Assembly (NCBI GenBank): GCA_900544535.1
Contig: UQVH01000003.1
Coordinates: forward strand, 1 to 64,000
Length of the DNA: 64,000 bases
Direction of reading: 5' to 3'
DNA from: an uncultured Bacteroidales bacterium
GTDB lineage: Bacteria > Bacteroidota > Bacteroidia > Bacteroidales > Muribaculaceae
Shown: one piece after another, positions 53,178 to 63,149 of the stretch
How positions within the stretch are numbered: position 1 is the first letter of the stretch
How the letters are laid out: each line of letters opens with the position of its first letter
Notes under the pieces: model-generated
Database searches by the model: none
Told to the model about the DNA's origin: nothing
The model's input: the letters and a program-made list of their open reading frames with translations, nothing else
Position numbers and translations under genes: made by a program

Positions 53178-54452
53178 ATGAAAGTTGACGTGCTTCTCGG
53201 TCTCCAGTGGGGCGACGAGGGAAAAGGTAAGGTGGTCGATGTGCTGACCCCGCGCTACGATGCAGTGGCTCGCTTCCAGGGCGGCCCCAATGCCGGCCAC
53301 ACCTTAGAGTTCGAAGGCAAGAAATATGTCCTCCGTTCCATTCCGTCCGGAATTTTTCAGCATGGCCAGATAAATATCATCGGCAACGGTGTCGTCCTTG
53401 ACCCCGTACTCTTCAAGCAGGAGGCCGAAGAACTTGAAAAGAGCGGAGTTGATCTGCGCTCCATCCTCAAGATCTCAAAGAAAGTCCACCTTATAACCCC
53501 GACCCACCGTCTGCTCGACGCTGCCAACGAAAAGGCAAAGGGCGGCAAGAAAATCGGGACCACAGGCAAGGGCATAGGCCCGACATACACCGACAAGATT
53601 TCGCGCAACGGCCTGCGCCTCGGCGACGTTTTCCATAACTTCAAGGAAAAATACTCCGCCCTCCGCCAGCGTCATCTTGGCATGCTCGCCTCGCTCGGCG
53701 CGACCCCCGATAATCTTGAACAGCTTGAAGAGACCTGGATGGACGCTATCGTCTTTCTCAAAGGCTTCGGCATTGTTGACTCCGAGTTCCTGATCAACCA
53801 GCTTCTTGCCGAGGGCAAGAGTGTGCTTTGCGAAGGCGCTCAGGGAACACTCCTCGATATCGACTTCGGCTCATATCCATTCGTGACCTCTTCCAACACC
53901 ATCAGCGCCGGCGCATGTTCCGGTCTCGGTGTGGCTCCCAACAAGATCGGTGAGGTTTTCGGAATCTTTAAGGCATATTGCACCCGTGTCGGCAGCGGTC
54001 CGTTCCCCACCGAACTCTTCGACGCCACAGGCAAGCGCATCCGCGATCTCGGTCATGAATACGGTGCTGTCACAGGCCGTGAGCGCCGCTGCGGCTGGAT
54101 CGACCTCGTGGCCCTCCGCTACGCCATCATGCTCAACGGTGTCACCCAGCTCATCATGATGAAGAGCGACGTGCTCGACGATTTTGACGAAATCAAGGCT
54201 TGTGTGGCCTACAAGATCAACGGTCGCGAAACCTCGCAGTTCCCCTTCTCGATTGACGAAAGCATCGAGCCGGTCTATGTCACACTTCCAGGCTGGAAAA
54301 CCGACATGACCAAGATGCAGAGCGAGACCGAATTTCCCCGTCAGTTCAGCGACTACATCGCTTTCCTTGAGAAAGAACTCGCAACCCCGATCACCATCGT
54401 CTCCATCGGTCCTGACAGAAAACAGACAATCGTCCGCGACAGAAAGGCTTGA
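53178..54452 (+). CDS. purA: Adenylosuccinate synthase
   Basis: 424 residues. Couples IMP and aspartate with GTP in AMP synthesis. The N-terminus VLLGLQWGDEGKGKVVD, catalytic Asp/His around GGPNAGHT, and GTTGKGIGPTYTDKISRNG are diagnostic. Length normal. Codon use is strongly biased, as in a highly expressed gene. Downstream of the Fur-type gene, upstream of DUF1015. Confidence 0.96.
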   Translation: MKVDVLLGLQWGDEGKGKVVDVLTPRYDAVARFQGGPNAGHTLEFEGKKYVLRSIPSGIFQHGQINIIGNGVVLDPVLFKQEAEELEKSGVDLRSILKISKKVHLITPTHRLLDAANEKAKGGKKIGTTGKGIGPTYTDKISRNGLRLGDVFHNFKEKYSALRQRHLGMLASLGATPDNLEQLEETWMDAIVFLKGFGIVDSEFLINQLLAEGKSVLCEGAQGTLLDIDFGSYPFVTSSNTISAGACSGLGVAPNKIGEVFGIFKAYCTRVGSGPFPTELFDATGKRIRDLGHEYGAVTGRERRCGWIDLVALRYAIMLNGVTQLIMMKSDVLDDFDEIKACVAYKINGRETSQFPFSIDESIEPVYVTLPGWKTDMTKMQSETEFPRQFSDYIAFLEKELATPITIVSIGPDRKQTIVRDRKA

Positions 54453-54518
54453 AAAAGCCTTTTAGGTCGCGCCTGATAAACACAACCTTATAACCTTAAA
54501 CCCAAACACATCTAAACC

Positions 54519-55763
54519 ATGGCAAAAGTCAAACCGTTCAAGGGGATTCGTCCCCCGCGTGAAATGGTCACAAGTGTCGCATCCCGCCCCTACGACGTCC
54601 TTAACTCCGAGGAAGCCCGTCGCGAGGCCGAGGGTAATCCCAAGTCGCTCTACCACATCATCAAACCTGAGATCGACTTCGAACCCGGCACTGACGAACA
54701 CGACCCCAAAGTCTATGACAAAGCCGTAGAGAATTTCAACGCTTTCCGTGCCAACGGCTGGCTCGTTCAGGACGACAAGGACCACTACTACATCTATGCC
54801 CAGACAATGAACGGCCGCACTCAGTACGGCATCGTTGTCGCCGCAAATGTCGCCGACTACATGGAGGGCCGCATCAAGAAGCACGAGCTTACCCGCCGCG
54901 ACAAGGAGGAGGACCGTATGAAGCATGTCCGCATCAACAACGCCAACGTCGAGCCGGTCTTCTTCGCATTCCCCGATAATGAGCCTTTGCAGAAAATCAT
55001 CGACACCGTGACCGCAGGCGAGCCTGAATATGACTTCACAGCTCCCGACGGCTTCGGTCATCACTTCTGGGTGGTCGATGATCCCGCTATGATCAGGAGC
55101 ATCACCGAGGAATTCGCCAAGATTCCCTATCTCTATATCGCCGACGGTCATCACCGTTCTGCAGCTGCTGCTCTCGTGGGCCACGAAAAGGCTCTGGCCA
55201 ACCCTGCACATACCGGAGACGAGGAGTACAACTACTTCCTTGCCGTGGCCTTCCCCGCATCGCACCTCAATATCATCGACTACAACCGTGTTGTTCGTGA
55301 TCTCAACGGTCTGACTCCCGCTCAGTTCCTCGACCGCATCGCCGAAAACTTCGTTGTAGAGGAAAAAGGCGCCGGTGAATATCGCCCGCAGGCTCTCCAC
55401 AACTTCGCTCTCTACCTCGACGGCAAGTGGTACTCGCTCACCGCAAAGCCCGGTACCTACAACGACAATGATCCGATCGGGGTGCTTGACGTGACGATCT
55501 CCAGCGACCTGATCCTGCGCGACATCCTCGGTATCACCGATCTTCGCAGCGACAAGCGTATCGACTTTGTCGGCGGTATCCGCGGTCTCGGCGAGCTAAA
55601 GCAGCGTGTCGATTCCGGCGAAATGGCCGTGGCTCTCGCTCTCTTCCCCGTGTCGATGAAGCAGCTGATGGACATTGCCGACTCAGGCAATATCATGCCT
55701 CCCAAGACCACTTGGTTCGAACCTAAGCTCCGCTCAGGCCTCGTCATCCATAAACTTGACTGA
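54519..55763 (+). CDS. DUF1015 family protein
   Basis: 414 residues, soluble. The N-terminal KPFKGIRPPREMVTSVASRP and YDVLNSEEARREAEGNP, and the central YIADGHHRSAAAA motif, are diagnostic for DUF1015. The family is often near amino acid or serine metabolism genes but its reaction is not established; the conserved acid-His-Arg motif suggests catalysis or phosphate binding. It starts 66 bp after purA. Confidence 0.88.
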   Translation: MAKVKPFKGIRPPREMVTSVASRPYDVLNSEEARREAEGNPKSLYHIIKPEIDFEPGTDEHDPKVYDKAVENFNAFRANGWLVQDDKDHYYIYAQTMNGRTQYGIVVAANVADYMEGRIKKHELTRRDKEEDRMKHVRINNANVEPVFFAFPDNEPLQKIIDTVTAGEPEYDFTAPDGFGHHFWVVDDPAMIRSITEEFAKIPYLYIADGHHRSAAAALVGHEKALANPAHTGDEEYNYFLAVAFPASHLNIIDYNRVVRDLNGLTPAQFLDRIAENFVVEEKGAGEYRPQALHNFALYLDGKWYSLTAKPGTYNDNDPIGVLDVTISSDLILRDILGITDLRSDKRIDFVGGIRGLGELKQRVDSGEMAVALALFPVSMKQLMDIADSGNIMPPKTTWFEPKLRSGLVIHKLD

Positions 55764-55802
55764 TCCTTTTCCGGCCTCACCGGAAATATCGGGACAAAAA
55801 AT

Positions 55803-55841
55803 AAATCTCACAGATCCGTCGCGGATTTGTGAGATTTTTTG
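55803..55841 (+). terminator. Terminator of the purA-DUF1015 unit
   Basis: AAATCTCACAgATCC pairs with GGATttGTGAGATTT and is followed by TTTTTG. A-rich on the other side, so it may be bidirectional and serve the NlpC gene. Confidence 0.8.
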
Positions 55842-55923
55842 TTGGCTATGTCTGATGGATTAAAACTATTTTTGAATAGAAAAGTATGGATAGTGTTGTT
55901 TCGGTTGGCAGTGTGGGTTTCGG

Positions 55924-56556
55924 TTAAGCAGTCGGAGAGTTGACGCCGATTATGCGTTTGGCACCGATGAAGCGTTTTGAATAGTAGCCTCCGTCAGGGA
56001 AACGCTGATAAGTGACTCCCTGTGAGATCGAAGCGTGGATAAATGTGCACGAACCGTCGGCGTTGACGTCTACAACCATTGCTACATGGCCTACGGTCTT
56101 GCTCTTTGCCGAACGGCCTGTGAAGAAGAGAAGATCGCCCGGACGGATATCCTCACGGCTGACACGTTCGCCTTCGGCATACTGGCTGCGTGACGAACGG
56201 CTGAGGTTGATGCCGAATTTCTTGAAAACGTAGCCCACGAAACCGGAGCAGTCGAATGCCGAGGGACCGGCGGCGCCGCGGCGGTAGCGGGTGCCGAGAA
56301 ATTTTGCGGCATAGTCGGTCATCTGTCCGATAAGATCGGAGTCAAACGACGGTTCTTCGATTTCGGCGGTGGCAAAAGGTGAGAATGCCTGAAGGGCGTT
56401 TATTGCGTCTCCGCTTACTCCTGAAGCAGCTGTAAACGATTCGATGTGAGCTGCCGGGAGTTTGAAAGGAGTCGGATTTTGTTCGGCTTTGGCCTGAATG
56501 GAACACAGAAGAGGGAGAATGAGTGTTGCCATTGCAGTTGCGATATAATGATTCAT
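55924..56556 (-). CDS. NlpC/P60 family peptidoglycan endopeptidase
   Basis: 210 residues. Signal peptide 1-24 (SIQAKA). The C40 catalytic domain (about 85-205) has the nucleophile Cys in FDCSGFVGYVFKKFG, His in VGHVAMVVD and a third polar residue in TFIHAS. Such enzymes cut D-Glu-diaminopimelate bonds in the periplasm. The N-terminal 60 residues are unassigned. Confidence 0.92.
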   Translation of the reverse strand: MNHYIATAMATLILPLLCSIQAKAEQNPTPFKLPAAHIESFTAASGVSGDAINALQAFSPFATAEIEEPSFDSDLIGQMTDYAAKFLGTRYRRGAAGPSAFDCSGFVGYVFKKFGINLSRSSRSQYAEGERVSREDIRPGDLLFFTGRSAKSKTVGHVAMVVDVNADGSCTFIHASISQGVTYQRFPDGGYYSKRFIGAKRIIGVNSPTA

Positions 56557-56619
56557 TTTGTTGATGATTCTTAAATTTCAATTGAGGGCCTCGGAGGCCT
56601 CCTTTTCTGAACTACATTG

Positions 56620-56650
56620 CAAAATTACTAAAAAATGGCTTTGCCTCAAA
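56620..56650 (-). promoter_or_regulatory. Promoter of the NlpC gene
   Basis: Minus strand TTTG (56650-56647), 19-bp spacer, TAATTTTG (56627-56620). Confidence 0.65.
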
Positions 56651-57017
56651 ATGGCAAAAACCTGACTTTCCGATAATTGACAAAATGAAACTTTTTTGTC
56701 GCGATTGAAACAAAAATTAGCACTATTCGGGTAAATGTTAAAGAAATCGGGTATAATTGCCATGTAAAATACAAATTTTAATATCTGTTAACTAATGGCG
56801 GCGGCTTTATTTTGCAGATTCTTGACTGTTTCCTGCCGGTTGGTTGCTGTTTGTATTTGTAAATGTTAAACATTACGGTGCCTTTTGGTTATATAATGAT
56901 GTGATTTATAATTCAATGCACATATTGGTTAAGGGTGTGCTGTTTTACAATATTTTGCGTATTTTAACAATATCTCTTCCGCCTTTTCACCATAGCAGTC
57001 GGTGCGGTAAAAAATCG

Positions 57018-57049
57018 TTTGATTTTCTCCGAAATATTTGCGACCTTTG
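57018..57049 (+). promoter_or_regulatory. Promoter of the PPi-PFK gene
   Basis: TTTG (57018-57021), 20-bp spacer, GACCTTTG (57042-57049), one mismatch to TAnnTTTG. The leader is about 95 nt. Confidence 0.5.
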
Positions 57050-57148
57050 CCAAACAAAAGGTACATGTCTTTCAATGCCTTTGGCATTCGTTCGCTCTTT
57101 TCTCACGTGCAATGTCTAAATAAATATAACCCTATATATAAATAGAAG

Positions 57149-58804
57149 ATGAAAAAAAGCGCTTTGCAGCAAGCCCGCGCGGCTTACAAGCCCCAGCTCC
57201 CCATCGTGCTTACCGGTGGTGTGAAAGTGGTTGAAGGTGAGGCTACCCAGTCTGCCGGTAATCAGGAGGATATCAAGAATCTTTTCCCCAACACCTACGG
57301 TCTGCCCGAAATCCGTTTCGAAAAAACTCCGGTTGAGGAGTCGGCAGAGCCTATCAATGTAGGTGTGATTCTCTCAGGCGGTCAGGCTCCCGGCGGACAC
57401 AACGTCATCAGCGGTCTCTTCGACGGCATCAAGAACATCAACAAGAAGAGCCGCCTCTACGGTTTCCTGATGGGTCCCGGCGGTCTCGTCGATCACAAAT
57501 ACAAAGAACTTACAGCCGACATCATCGACGAATACCGCAACACCGGCGGTTTCGACATCATCGGCTCCGGACGTACCAAACTCGAAACCAAGGAGCAGTT
57601 CGACAAGGGTCTTGAAATCCTCAAGGAACTCAACATCAAAGCGCTCGTCATCATTGGCGGCGACGACTCCAACACCAACGCAGCTATCCTCGCCGAATAC
57701 TACAAGGCTATCGGCGCAGGCGTTCAGGTTATCGGTGTGCCCAAGACCATCGACGGCGACCTCAAGAACAATGTCATCGAGACTTCTTTCGGTTTCGACA
57801 CCGCAACTAAGGTTTATTCCGAAGTTATCGGCAATATCCAGCGCGACTGCAACTCCGCAAAGAAATACTGGCACTTCATCAAGCTCATGGGCCGTTCGGC
57901 TTCTCACATCGCTCTCGAATGTGCTCTCCAGTGCCAGCCCAACGTCTGCATCATCTCTGAGGAAGTCGAGGCCAAGAACCTCACTCTCGATCAGGTTGTC
58001 GACGACATCGCCGACGCAGTAGTCGCCCGTGCCAAGGACGGCAACAACTACGGTGTAGTCCTCATCCCCGAAGGTCTCATCGAGTTCATCCCCGCTGTCA
58101 AGGCTCTCATCGCCGAGCTTAACGACCTTCTCGCTGTCAAGGCAGAGGAATTTGCCGCTGTCAATCCCGAAAAGCAGCGTGAATGGGTTATCGCTCACCT
58201 CAGCGAAGCCAACGCGAAGACCTACGAGTCGCTTCCCGCCGGAGTTGCCCGTCAGCTCACTCTCGACCGCGACCCCCACGGCAATGTGCAGGTATCGCTC
58301 ATCGAGACCGAGAAGCTCCTCTCCGAAATGGTCGGCAAGCGTCTTGAAAAACTCGCTGCCGAGGGCAAATACAACGGCAAGTATGCCACTATGCACCACT
58401 TCTTCGGCTATGAGGGCCGCTGCGCCGATCCTTCTAACTTCGACGCCAACTACTGCTACGCTCTCGGCTACACCGCAGCCTGCCTGATCGCTGCCGGAAA
58501 GACCGGTTACATGTCAAGCCTGCGCAACCTCACCTTCGCTCCCGTCAACTGGGTTGCCGGCGGTATTCCCATCACTATGATGATGAACATGGAACGTCGC
58601 CACGGCGAAATGAAGCCCGTAATCCGCAAGGCTCTTGTAGAACTCGACGGCGCTCCCTTCCTGAAGTTCGCCAAAGAGCGCGACAACTGGAAATACGGCA
58701 CTTGCTACACTTATCCCGGTCCCATCCAGTACTTCGGCCCGACTGAAGTCTGCGACCAGCCCTCGCTCACTCTCGTTTACGAGCAGAAGCGCCGCCGCTA
58801 TTGA
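57149..58804 (+). CDS. pfp: Diphosphate-fructose-6-phosphate 1-phosphotransferase
   Basis: 551 residues. Phosphorylates fructose 6-phosphate with pyrophosphate instead of ATP; reversible. The phosphate loop GVILSGGQAPGGHNVI and IIGGDDSNTNAAILAEYY, with the second Asp where ATP-dependent enzymes have Gly, mark the PPi type; PKTIDGDLKN follows. Length matches the long beta-type PFP. Strong codon bias suggests high expression. A single-gene unit with its own terminator. Confidence 0.94.
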   Translation: MKKSALQQARAAYKPQLPIVLTGGVKVVEGEATQSAGNQEDIKNLFPNTYGLPEIRFEKTPVEESAEPINVGVILSGGQAPGGHNVISGLFDGIKNINKKSRLYGFLMGPGGLVDHKYKELTADIIDEYRNTGGFDIIGSGRTKLETKEQFDKGLEILKELNIKALVIIGGDDSNTNAAILAEYYKAIGAGVQVIGVPKTIDGDLKNNVIETSFGFDTATKVYSEVIGNIQRDCNSAKKYWHFIKLMGRSASHIALECALQCQPNVCIISEEVEAKNLTLDQVVDDIADAVVARAKDGNNYGVVLIPEGLIEFIPAVKALIAELNDLLAVKAEEFAAVNPEKQREWVIAHLSEANAKTYESLPAGVARQLTLDRDPHGNVQVSLIETEKLLSEMVGKRLEKLAAEGKYNGKYATMHHFFGYEGRCADPSNFDANYCYALGYTAACLIAAGKTGYMSSLRNLTFAPVNWVAGGIPITMMMNMERRHGEMKPVIRKALVELDGAPFLKFAKERDNWKYGTCYTYPGPIQYFGPTEVCDQPSLTLVYEQKRRRY

Positions 58805-58852
58805 TCGAGATCCGTCTGGAAAAAGCAAGCTGAAAAAGCCCGCTCATATAAG

Positions 58853-58885
58853 AAAAGTCACCCGCATCCCTGCGGGTGACTTTTT
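58853..58885 (+). terminator. Terminator of the PPi-PFK gene
   Basis: AAAAGTCACCCGCA pairs with TGCGGGTGACTTTTT over 14 bp with a 3- to 4-base loop, then T. Equally A/T-rich on both sides. Confidence 0.85.
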
Positions 58886-58928
58886 GTATTGATATGTTGC
58901 ATGAAAGATAATTGTTGCAAGTCTCCTT

Positions 58929-61016
58929 TTAGTGGTCGAGGATGCCTGAGTTGATGTTGTCATTGACTTTGACATCTTCAAATTTATGTTTCTTGCCGTA
59001 ATTGAAGCGGTAGACCACGCTGACGGAGAAGAAATTATAGTCCTTGAAGGGTCTGTATTCTCTGCTGACCGATTGGAATCCGGGGGCCGAGAGTGTTTCT
59101 TTGCTGTATGTTTTCATGAACGGATTTTTGCTCATGATGTTGAATGACCAGTTGTCGAGGGCATATCCGAGTGTCAGGTCGAGTCGTGGAGCCTTGCGGA
59201 TAAGCATTGACGAATTGCTTAGTGTGGTATATGGCGATACGAATTTTATGTCGGCGTTGAAACCTCGGTGCATGAATTGCAGCTTGGCTCCGAAATGCAG
59301 GTCGTCGTGATGAAGATCCGCCCAGGCTCTCGATTTTGAATATGTATAGTTGACCGAGGCGCTCAATATCAGGGTTTCAGGCAGGATGTTGATCTGGGCG
59401 CCGGGTACAAGGGAGAGGGTCTCGTAGCTGCGTCCGTTTTTGAAAGTCTAGATGTAGACCTGTTCGGCATTGTCGCACATCATTTCGAGGTAAATTGCGC
59501 GCGGAACGTTGGTGTATTCGGAGTAAAATTGCAGAGCACCCCATTTGTGTATTGACGTGAACGAAAGGTTCAGCCCACGGATTTTCTGTATTTTCAGTTC
59601 GGGATTTCCCACGCGGATCAGGTATTCGTCGATGCGTTTTCTGTCCGTGCTGTACCAGCTCAGCTGCGGGTTGAGGACACCCATCGAATATGTCAGGGCT
59701 ATCCGGTTGTTGCGCGGCAGGCGGTAGGAGGCGGAAAACGCCGGAGTGAAATAGCTGTGTGTCTGCCGGACGCTTCCGGAGTTGGTGCCCATCACACGTT
59801 CCTGGAGACGCATCGAAAAGCTGAAATTTTTTCCGATCTTGGCATTGGTTCCGGCTTCGACAATTGTCTGATTGCTGATCAGGCGGCTGCGGGTCTCTTC
59901 TCCGTTTTCCGTGTAGGTCATCCGGGAATTGTCATGGTAGAATGTGGCCATTATATATGGCGTGAATATTTTCCCCATCGGCATCGTGAGTTTCAGCCGC
60001 GGATTGAAGCTCACATAGTTTTCTTTTGTGTCGGAAAGGTAGCTTTTTTCACCGTCGTAGGCTCGCGAACCGTCCGAGTGGCTGTAATTGCCGGACAAGC
60101 TGGCGCCCAATTTCCAGTTGTTGGCGAATTTGTGGTCATACGAGGCGTTGAGCGAGGGTGTCAGGCGGTCGGTGTTGGTGTAGTTTCTGGCATCGCGGTC
60201 TATGATCTCTGTATTGGAATAGTCCTGGGTCATGCGATTGTTGTTTCGGTCATGGTTGTGACGCAGGGAGACGGCTGTTTTCAGCGTCCCGTGCTGGAAT
60301 CGGTGGAGGAACGAGAGCTTTCCGTTTATGTTTGCCGACCGTTGTTTTGACGGCAGCGAGTTTTCGGTCTTGGTGATTGTGGCGTCGTCGAAGATCATGG
60401 TGCGTGTAAGTTCGGTTCCCTTTTTCGGTTCTGAGAATGTGGCGTTGGGGCTTACGTACACTCCGAATTCCGATCGGCCGCGGAATGTGCGCCAGTCGGC
60501 GAATCCTCCGCCGCTCGCCCGGTTCAGTTCCTCGTTGGCCCGTAGCATAACGGCACCTCCGTGGTCGCGGATCTTCATGATGAAGTCGATGACATACTGT
60601 TTATCCGGATGATTGGGGTCGAAGTTGGTGTAGAAATCCACCTGCTTTATATCTTTCGGGTTGAGAGTCTTGATCTCGTCTTTGTCGGCCTCGATACCGT
60701 TGATGCAGAGCAGTACGCTATTTCCGTAAGTTGAGACGCTGCCGTCGTTGGTGTCTACGTCGAGTCCGGGAATTGCCATGAGCGACAGGGCCGAATATCC
60801 GTCGTAGGAATGTCGTCTGACATTGTTGCTGACGCGGATGATTGTCTTGTCGGGCGTCACAAGCATTTTATTGGCGGTGACGGTGACTTCTTTCAGCTGT
60901 TCGGTTTTGGTCAGTGTGTCGCTGACGGCTTTGGGCGTCTGGGCCGACAGGGTGGGGCAGAGCAACGGGGTGAGGGTGGCAAGGAGAGGCAATCCGATAG
61001 TCTTTTGTAGTTTCAT
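58929..61016 (-). pseudogene. Outer-membrane beta-barrel (OMP_b-brl_3-like) gene with in-frame amber codon
   Basis: From the ATG at 61016 the frame runs 522 codons to TAG at 59450-59448. The same frame is open again for 172 codons to 58929, so one nonsense change splits a gene of about 695 codons. Signal peptide 1-25 (PTLSAQ); TonB-box-like LKEVTVTANK and a plug-like region (ALSLMAIPGLDVDTNDGS) follow. The C-terminal barrel resembles TonB-dependent receptors without CarboxypepD domain. After the stop the sequence continues as TFKNGRSYETLSLVPGAQIN, typical of these barrels, ending in SVVYRFNYG. Without the last strands the barrel would not fold, so the gene is probably inactive, unless the stop is read through or is a sequence error. 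Confidence 0.8.
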
Positions 61017-61138
61017 TGTTGATAATGAAATGTAATTGGTTTTATGATTAAATTTTGTCATTAGATTGCGCATAAACCGTGCCAAAAATGTAAGGCGTTG
61101 TCAGTCAATCGAATCGAATTTTGCAGGGTGTACGGATT

Positions 61139-61197
61139 CGGACAGAAGTGTCCGCTTTGTCCGTTTTGCATCGGACAGAAACGTGCGGTCGGACAGG
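61139..61197. promoter_or_regulatory. Cluster of five CGGACA/TGTCCG sites
   Basis: CGGACA at 61139-61144, 61172-61177 and 61190-61195; TGTCCG at 61149-61154 and 61158-61163. The first two make a hairpin-like inverted repeat with a GAAG centre. Located between the barrel gene (minus) and the membrane protein gene (plus). A multi-site binding region for a regulator is likely; none is known to me with this motif here. Confidence 0.45.
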
Positions 61198-61281
61198 TGA
61201 TATGATGTTTTTTGACCGGTCGGCTGATCAAATGTGCATTCCCGCTTGTTTTAAAATATGTGAATCACAATTAATAACCAC

Positions 61282-62424
61282 GTGGATACTGATGACAAAT
61301 ATATGAAATCCCCTAAGGATGCGGCAGGTGGCGCGTCCGGCGCCGATCCGGCTCACAGACTTCTTGACGGCTTCGGGCGCGTTTTGAAATTTCTTGTGCC
61401 GATTGCTGTTTCCGCCGGTATGATCGTCTGGCTGTTTGACAAGGTTAACCTCCACCAGATCAAGGAGATCATTAGTAGGGGTGTCGACTATCGTTATCTG
61501 GCGATAATGATGTGTCTTACGGTGCTGTCTCATGTTATCCGTGGTATCCGCTGGGGTATACAGCTTCGGGCCGCGGGCATTCCGCGCATCCCTGTTCTTG
61601 CTGAAAGCGTCTCGATTTTCGGGGCCTATGCTTTGAATCTGATTTTTCCTTATCTCGGTGAGGCCTGGCGCTGTGTCTATATCTCCAAGCGCGAGCGCTG
61701 CAAGCTCTCGACGGTAGTCGGCACCGATCTCGGCGACCGTGCGTCTGACGGCATTATGATTCTGCTCCTCCTGATCCTGGCTCTTATCATCGCGCGTCCG
61801 GCAATGGATCGTTTCCTTGATCGTTATCCTCTCGGAGAGACTATCGACCACATTGCGACCGACGGCGCACTATGGATCGGGCTCGGCGTGGTTGTCGTGT
61901 TGCTTGTCGCCGGTGACTGGTTTTTCCGCAACACACCGTTTGTCAAGGGTGTCAATCAGAGCATCCGTCGCCTTTACGACGGTTTCATGGTGCTCTTCCA
62001 CATGAAAGGCACGGGCATGTATATCGTGCTTACGTTCGGAATATGGATCTGCTATTTTCTCGACACCTACCTCTGCTTCTTCGCCTTTCCCTTCACCCGT
62101 CAGCTCATCACAGGTCACGGCTACTATTGGGGCCTGATTCCGGGTCTTGTTGTTTTCGTTTTCGGATCTTGCAGCATGGGAGTCCCGTCCAACGGAGGAC
62201 TGGGCCCTTGGAACATAGCCGTCATGTTCGCCCTCAGTCTCTTCGGCATCAGCGACAGTGACGGCGCCGCATATTCGATTGTGTGCTGGAGCTTCCAGAC
62301 TGCCGTCCTGATCGCTTCAGGCATTTTCAGCGCCTTCTACATCATGTTCTCCCGCCGCCGTCTCCGCACCGAAACGACTTCGCAGTCTTCTTTGAAGCAG
62401 ACTGATATCTCTTCTTCCGACTGA
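61282..62424 (+). CDS. Lysylphosphatidylglycerol synthase-like transmembrane protein (UPF0104)
   Basis: 380 residues from a GTG at 61282; the ATG at 61303 (MKSPKD) gives 373 residues and is at least as likely. About eight membrane helices match the LPG_synthase_TM family, related to the membrane part of MprF but without the aminoacyl transferase domain. Such proteins are thought to move or sense lipids. Conserved are LIFPYLGEAWRC and GSCSMGVPSNGGLGPWNIAV. It stands alone and ends in a strong terminator. Confidence 0.85.
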   Translation: MDTDDKYMKSPKDAAGGASGADPAHRLLDGFGRVLKFLVPIAVSAGMIVWLFDKVNLHQIKEIISRGVDYRYLAIMMCLTVLSHVIRGIRWGIQLRAAGIPRIPVLAESVSIFGAYALNLIFPYLGEAWRCVYISKRERCKLSTVVGTDLGDRASDGIMILLLLILALIIARPAMDRFLDRYPLGETIDHIATDGALWIGLGVVVVLLVAGDWFFRNTPFVKGVNQSIRRLYDGFMVLFHMKGTGMYIVLTFGIWICYFLDTYLCFFAFPFTRQLITGHGYYWGLIPGLVVFVFGSCSMGVPSNGGLGPWNIAVMFALSLFGISDSDGAAYSIVCWSFQTAVLIASGIFSAFYIMFSRRRLRTETTSQSSLKQTDISSSD

Positions 62425-62473
62425 AAAATATTTTGGTCAAGGTGGCGGTATTTTGAATGACCGGATAAAAATC

Positions 62474-62502
62474 AGAGGCTGCGGGGTGTCCGCAGCCTCT
62501 TT
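62474..62502 (+). terminator. Terminator of the LPG-synthase-like gene
   Basis: AGAGGCTGCGG pairs perfectly with CCGCAGCCTCT around GGTGT; TTTATA follows. On the other strand GATTTTTAT follows, so it can work both ways. Confidence 0.8.
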
Positions 62503-63114
62503 ATAAGAACCACGCCGGAGGAAGATGATGAAACTCCGAATGACAGGATTTGAGTGCTCGCCGACCTTTGTAATCCTCCGGGCAATTACGCCTCCCCCGA
62601 AGGGGATGAGGCCCGCCATCGGGCGGCTAAGCTTGTCTCGGTATTTCATGAATAATTGATGAGTTTCCCAATCGTGCTCCGGCGCGGGATTTTTCGTACT
62701 CTTCAATTTTACAACACAAAATTATACTATTTCGTTTGATTTTCCAAATGGATTTTTCAGAAAATCTGTATTATTTTTAGCCCCGAAAATGGAACTCAGT
62801 GGCTCTCAGGGCAATTTGGGAGTCATCTTTTATCCTGCCGCCGCTGCTTTTGGAGGCGTAGCCGCGTAGAGTGAGATGGTGTCGGATGTTGGTGGGGTCT
62901 CAGTGAGAAGATGCCATTGTGAAAGAGTCTATTGTGGAAGATGTCGGATTGGCGGGGTAGGCTGACCGCGTTAGCGGTCGGTGGCCTGTATTCGCCTCGC
63001 CGCTACGCGGCTTGCCTTTCGGTATTCGTGACCTTATCTGTGATCTGACGCATTTCATCCTTTCGGTATTTGCGGCAGTTTGCCCGCGATGCTCTTTGAC
63101 AGGGCTGGGGTAAT

Positions 63115-63149
63115 AAAAAAGATGACTTCGATTGTTAGAAGTCATCTTT
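63115..63149 (-). terminator. Terminator of tRNA-Glu
   Basis: AAAGATGACTTC pairs with GAAGTCATCTTT around GATTG TTA; on the minus strand TTTTTTATTA follows. Confidence 0.8.

Larger units (their letters stand above)
56557..57148. other. 592-bp gap between nlpC and the PPi-PFK gene
   Basis: AT-rich and without a convincing gene. It holds a minus-strand promoter for nlpC (56620-56650), a GAGGCCTC-type palindrome at 56583-56602, and a plus-strand promoter candidate (57018-57049). The 350 bp between show nothing else. Confidence 0.5.

Noticed and set aside
54462..55400. 312-codon frame antisense to DUF1015
   Set aside because: Same kind of shadow; repetitive Val/Asp/Gly composition, no family.
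56844..57119. Plus-strand frame of 91 codons in the nlpC-pfp gap
   Set aside because: AT-rich composition, Cys- and Phe-rich product with no recognisable pattern, and overlap with the pfp promoter.
57374..58399. 341-codon frame antisense to the PPi-PFK gene
   Set aside because: Shadow of a highly biased codon set (GAC/GTC/CTC rich) on the other strand; the PFK reading is certain.
61139..61197. CRISPR-like array
   Set aside because: The repeated unit is only 6 bp, in mixed orientation and with uneven spacing; no cas genes in the window.
62437..62706. 89-codon frame on the minus strand
   Set aside because: Its 3' part runs through the perfect terminator hairpin at 62474-62500, and no family signature is seen; kept only as part of the gene-poor stretch.
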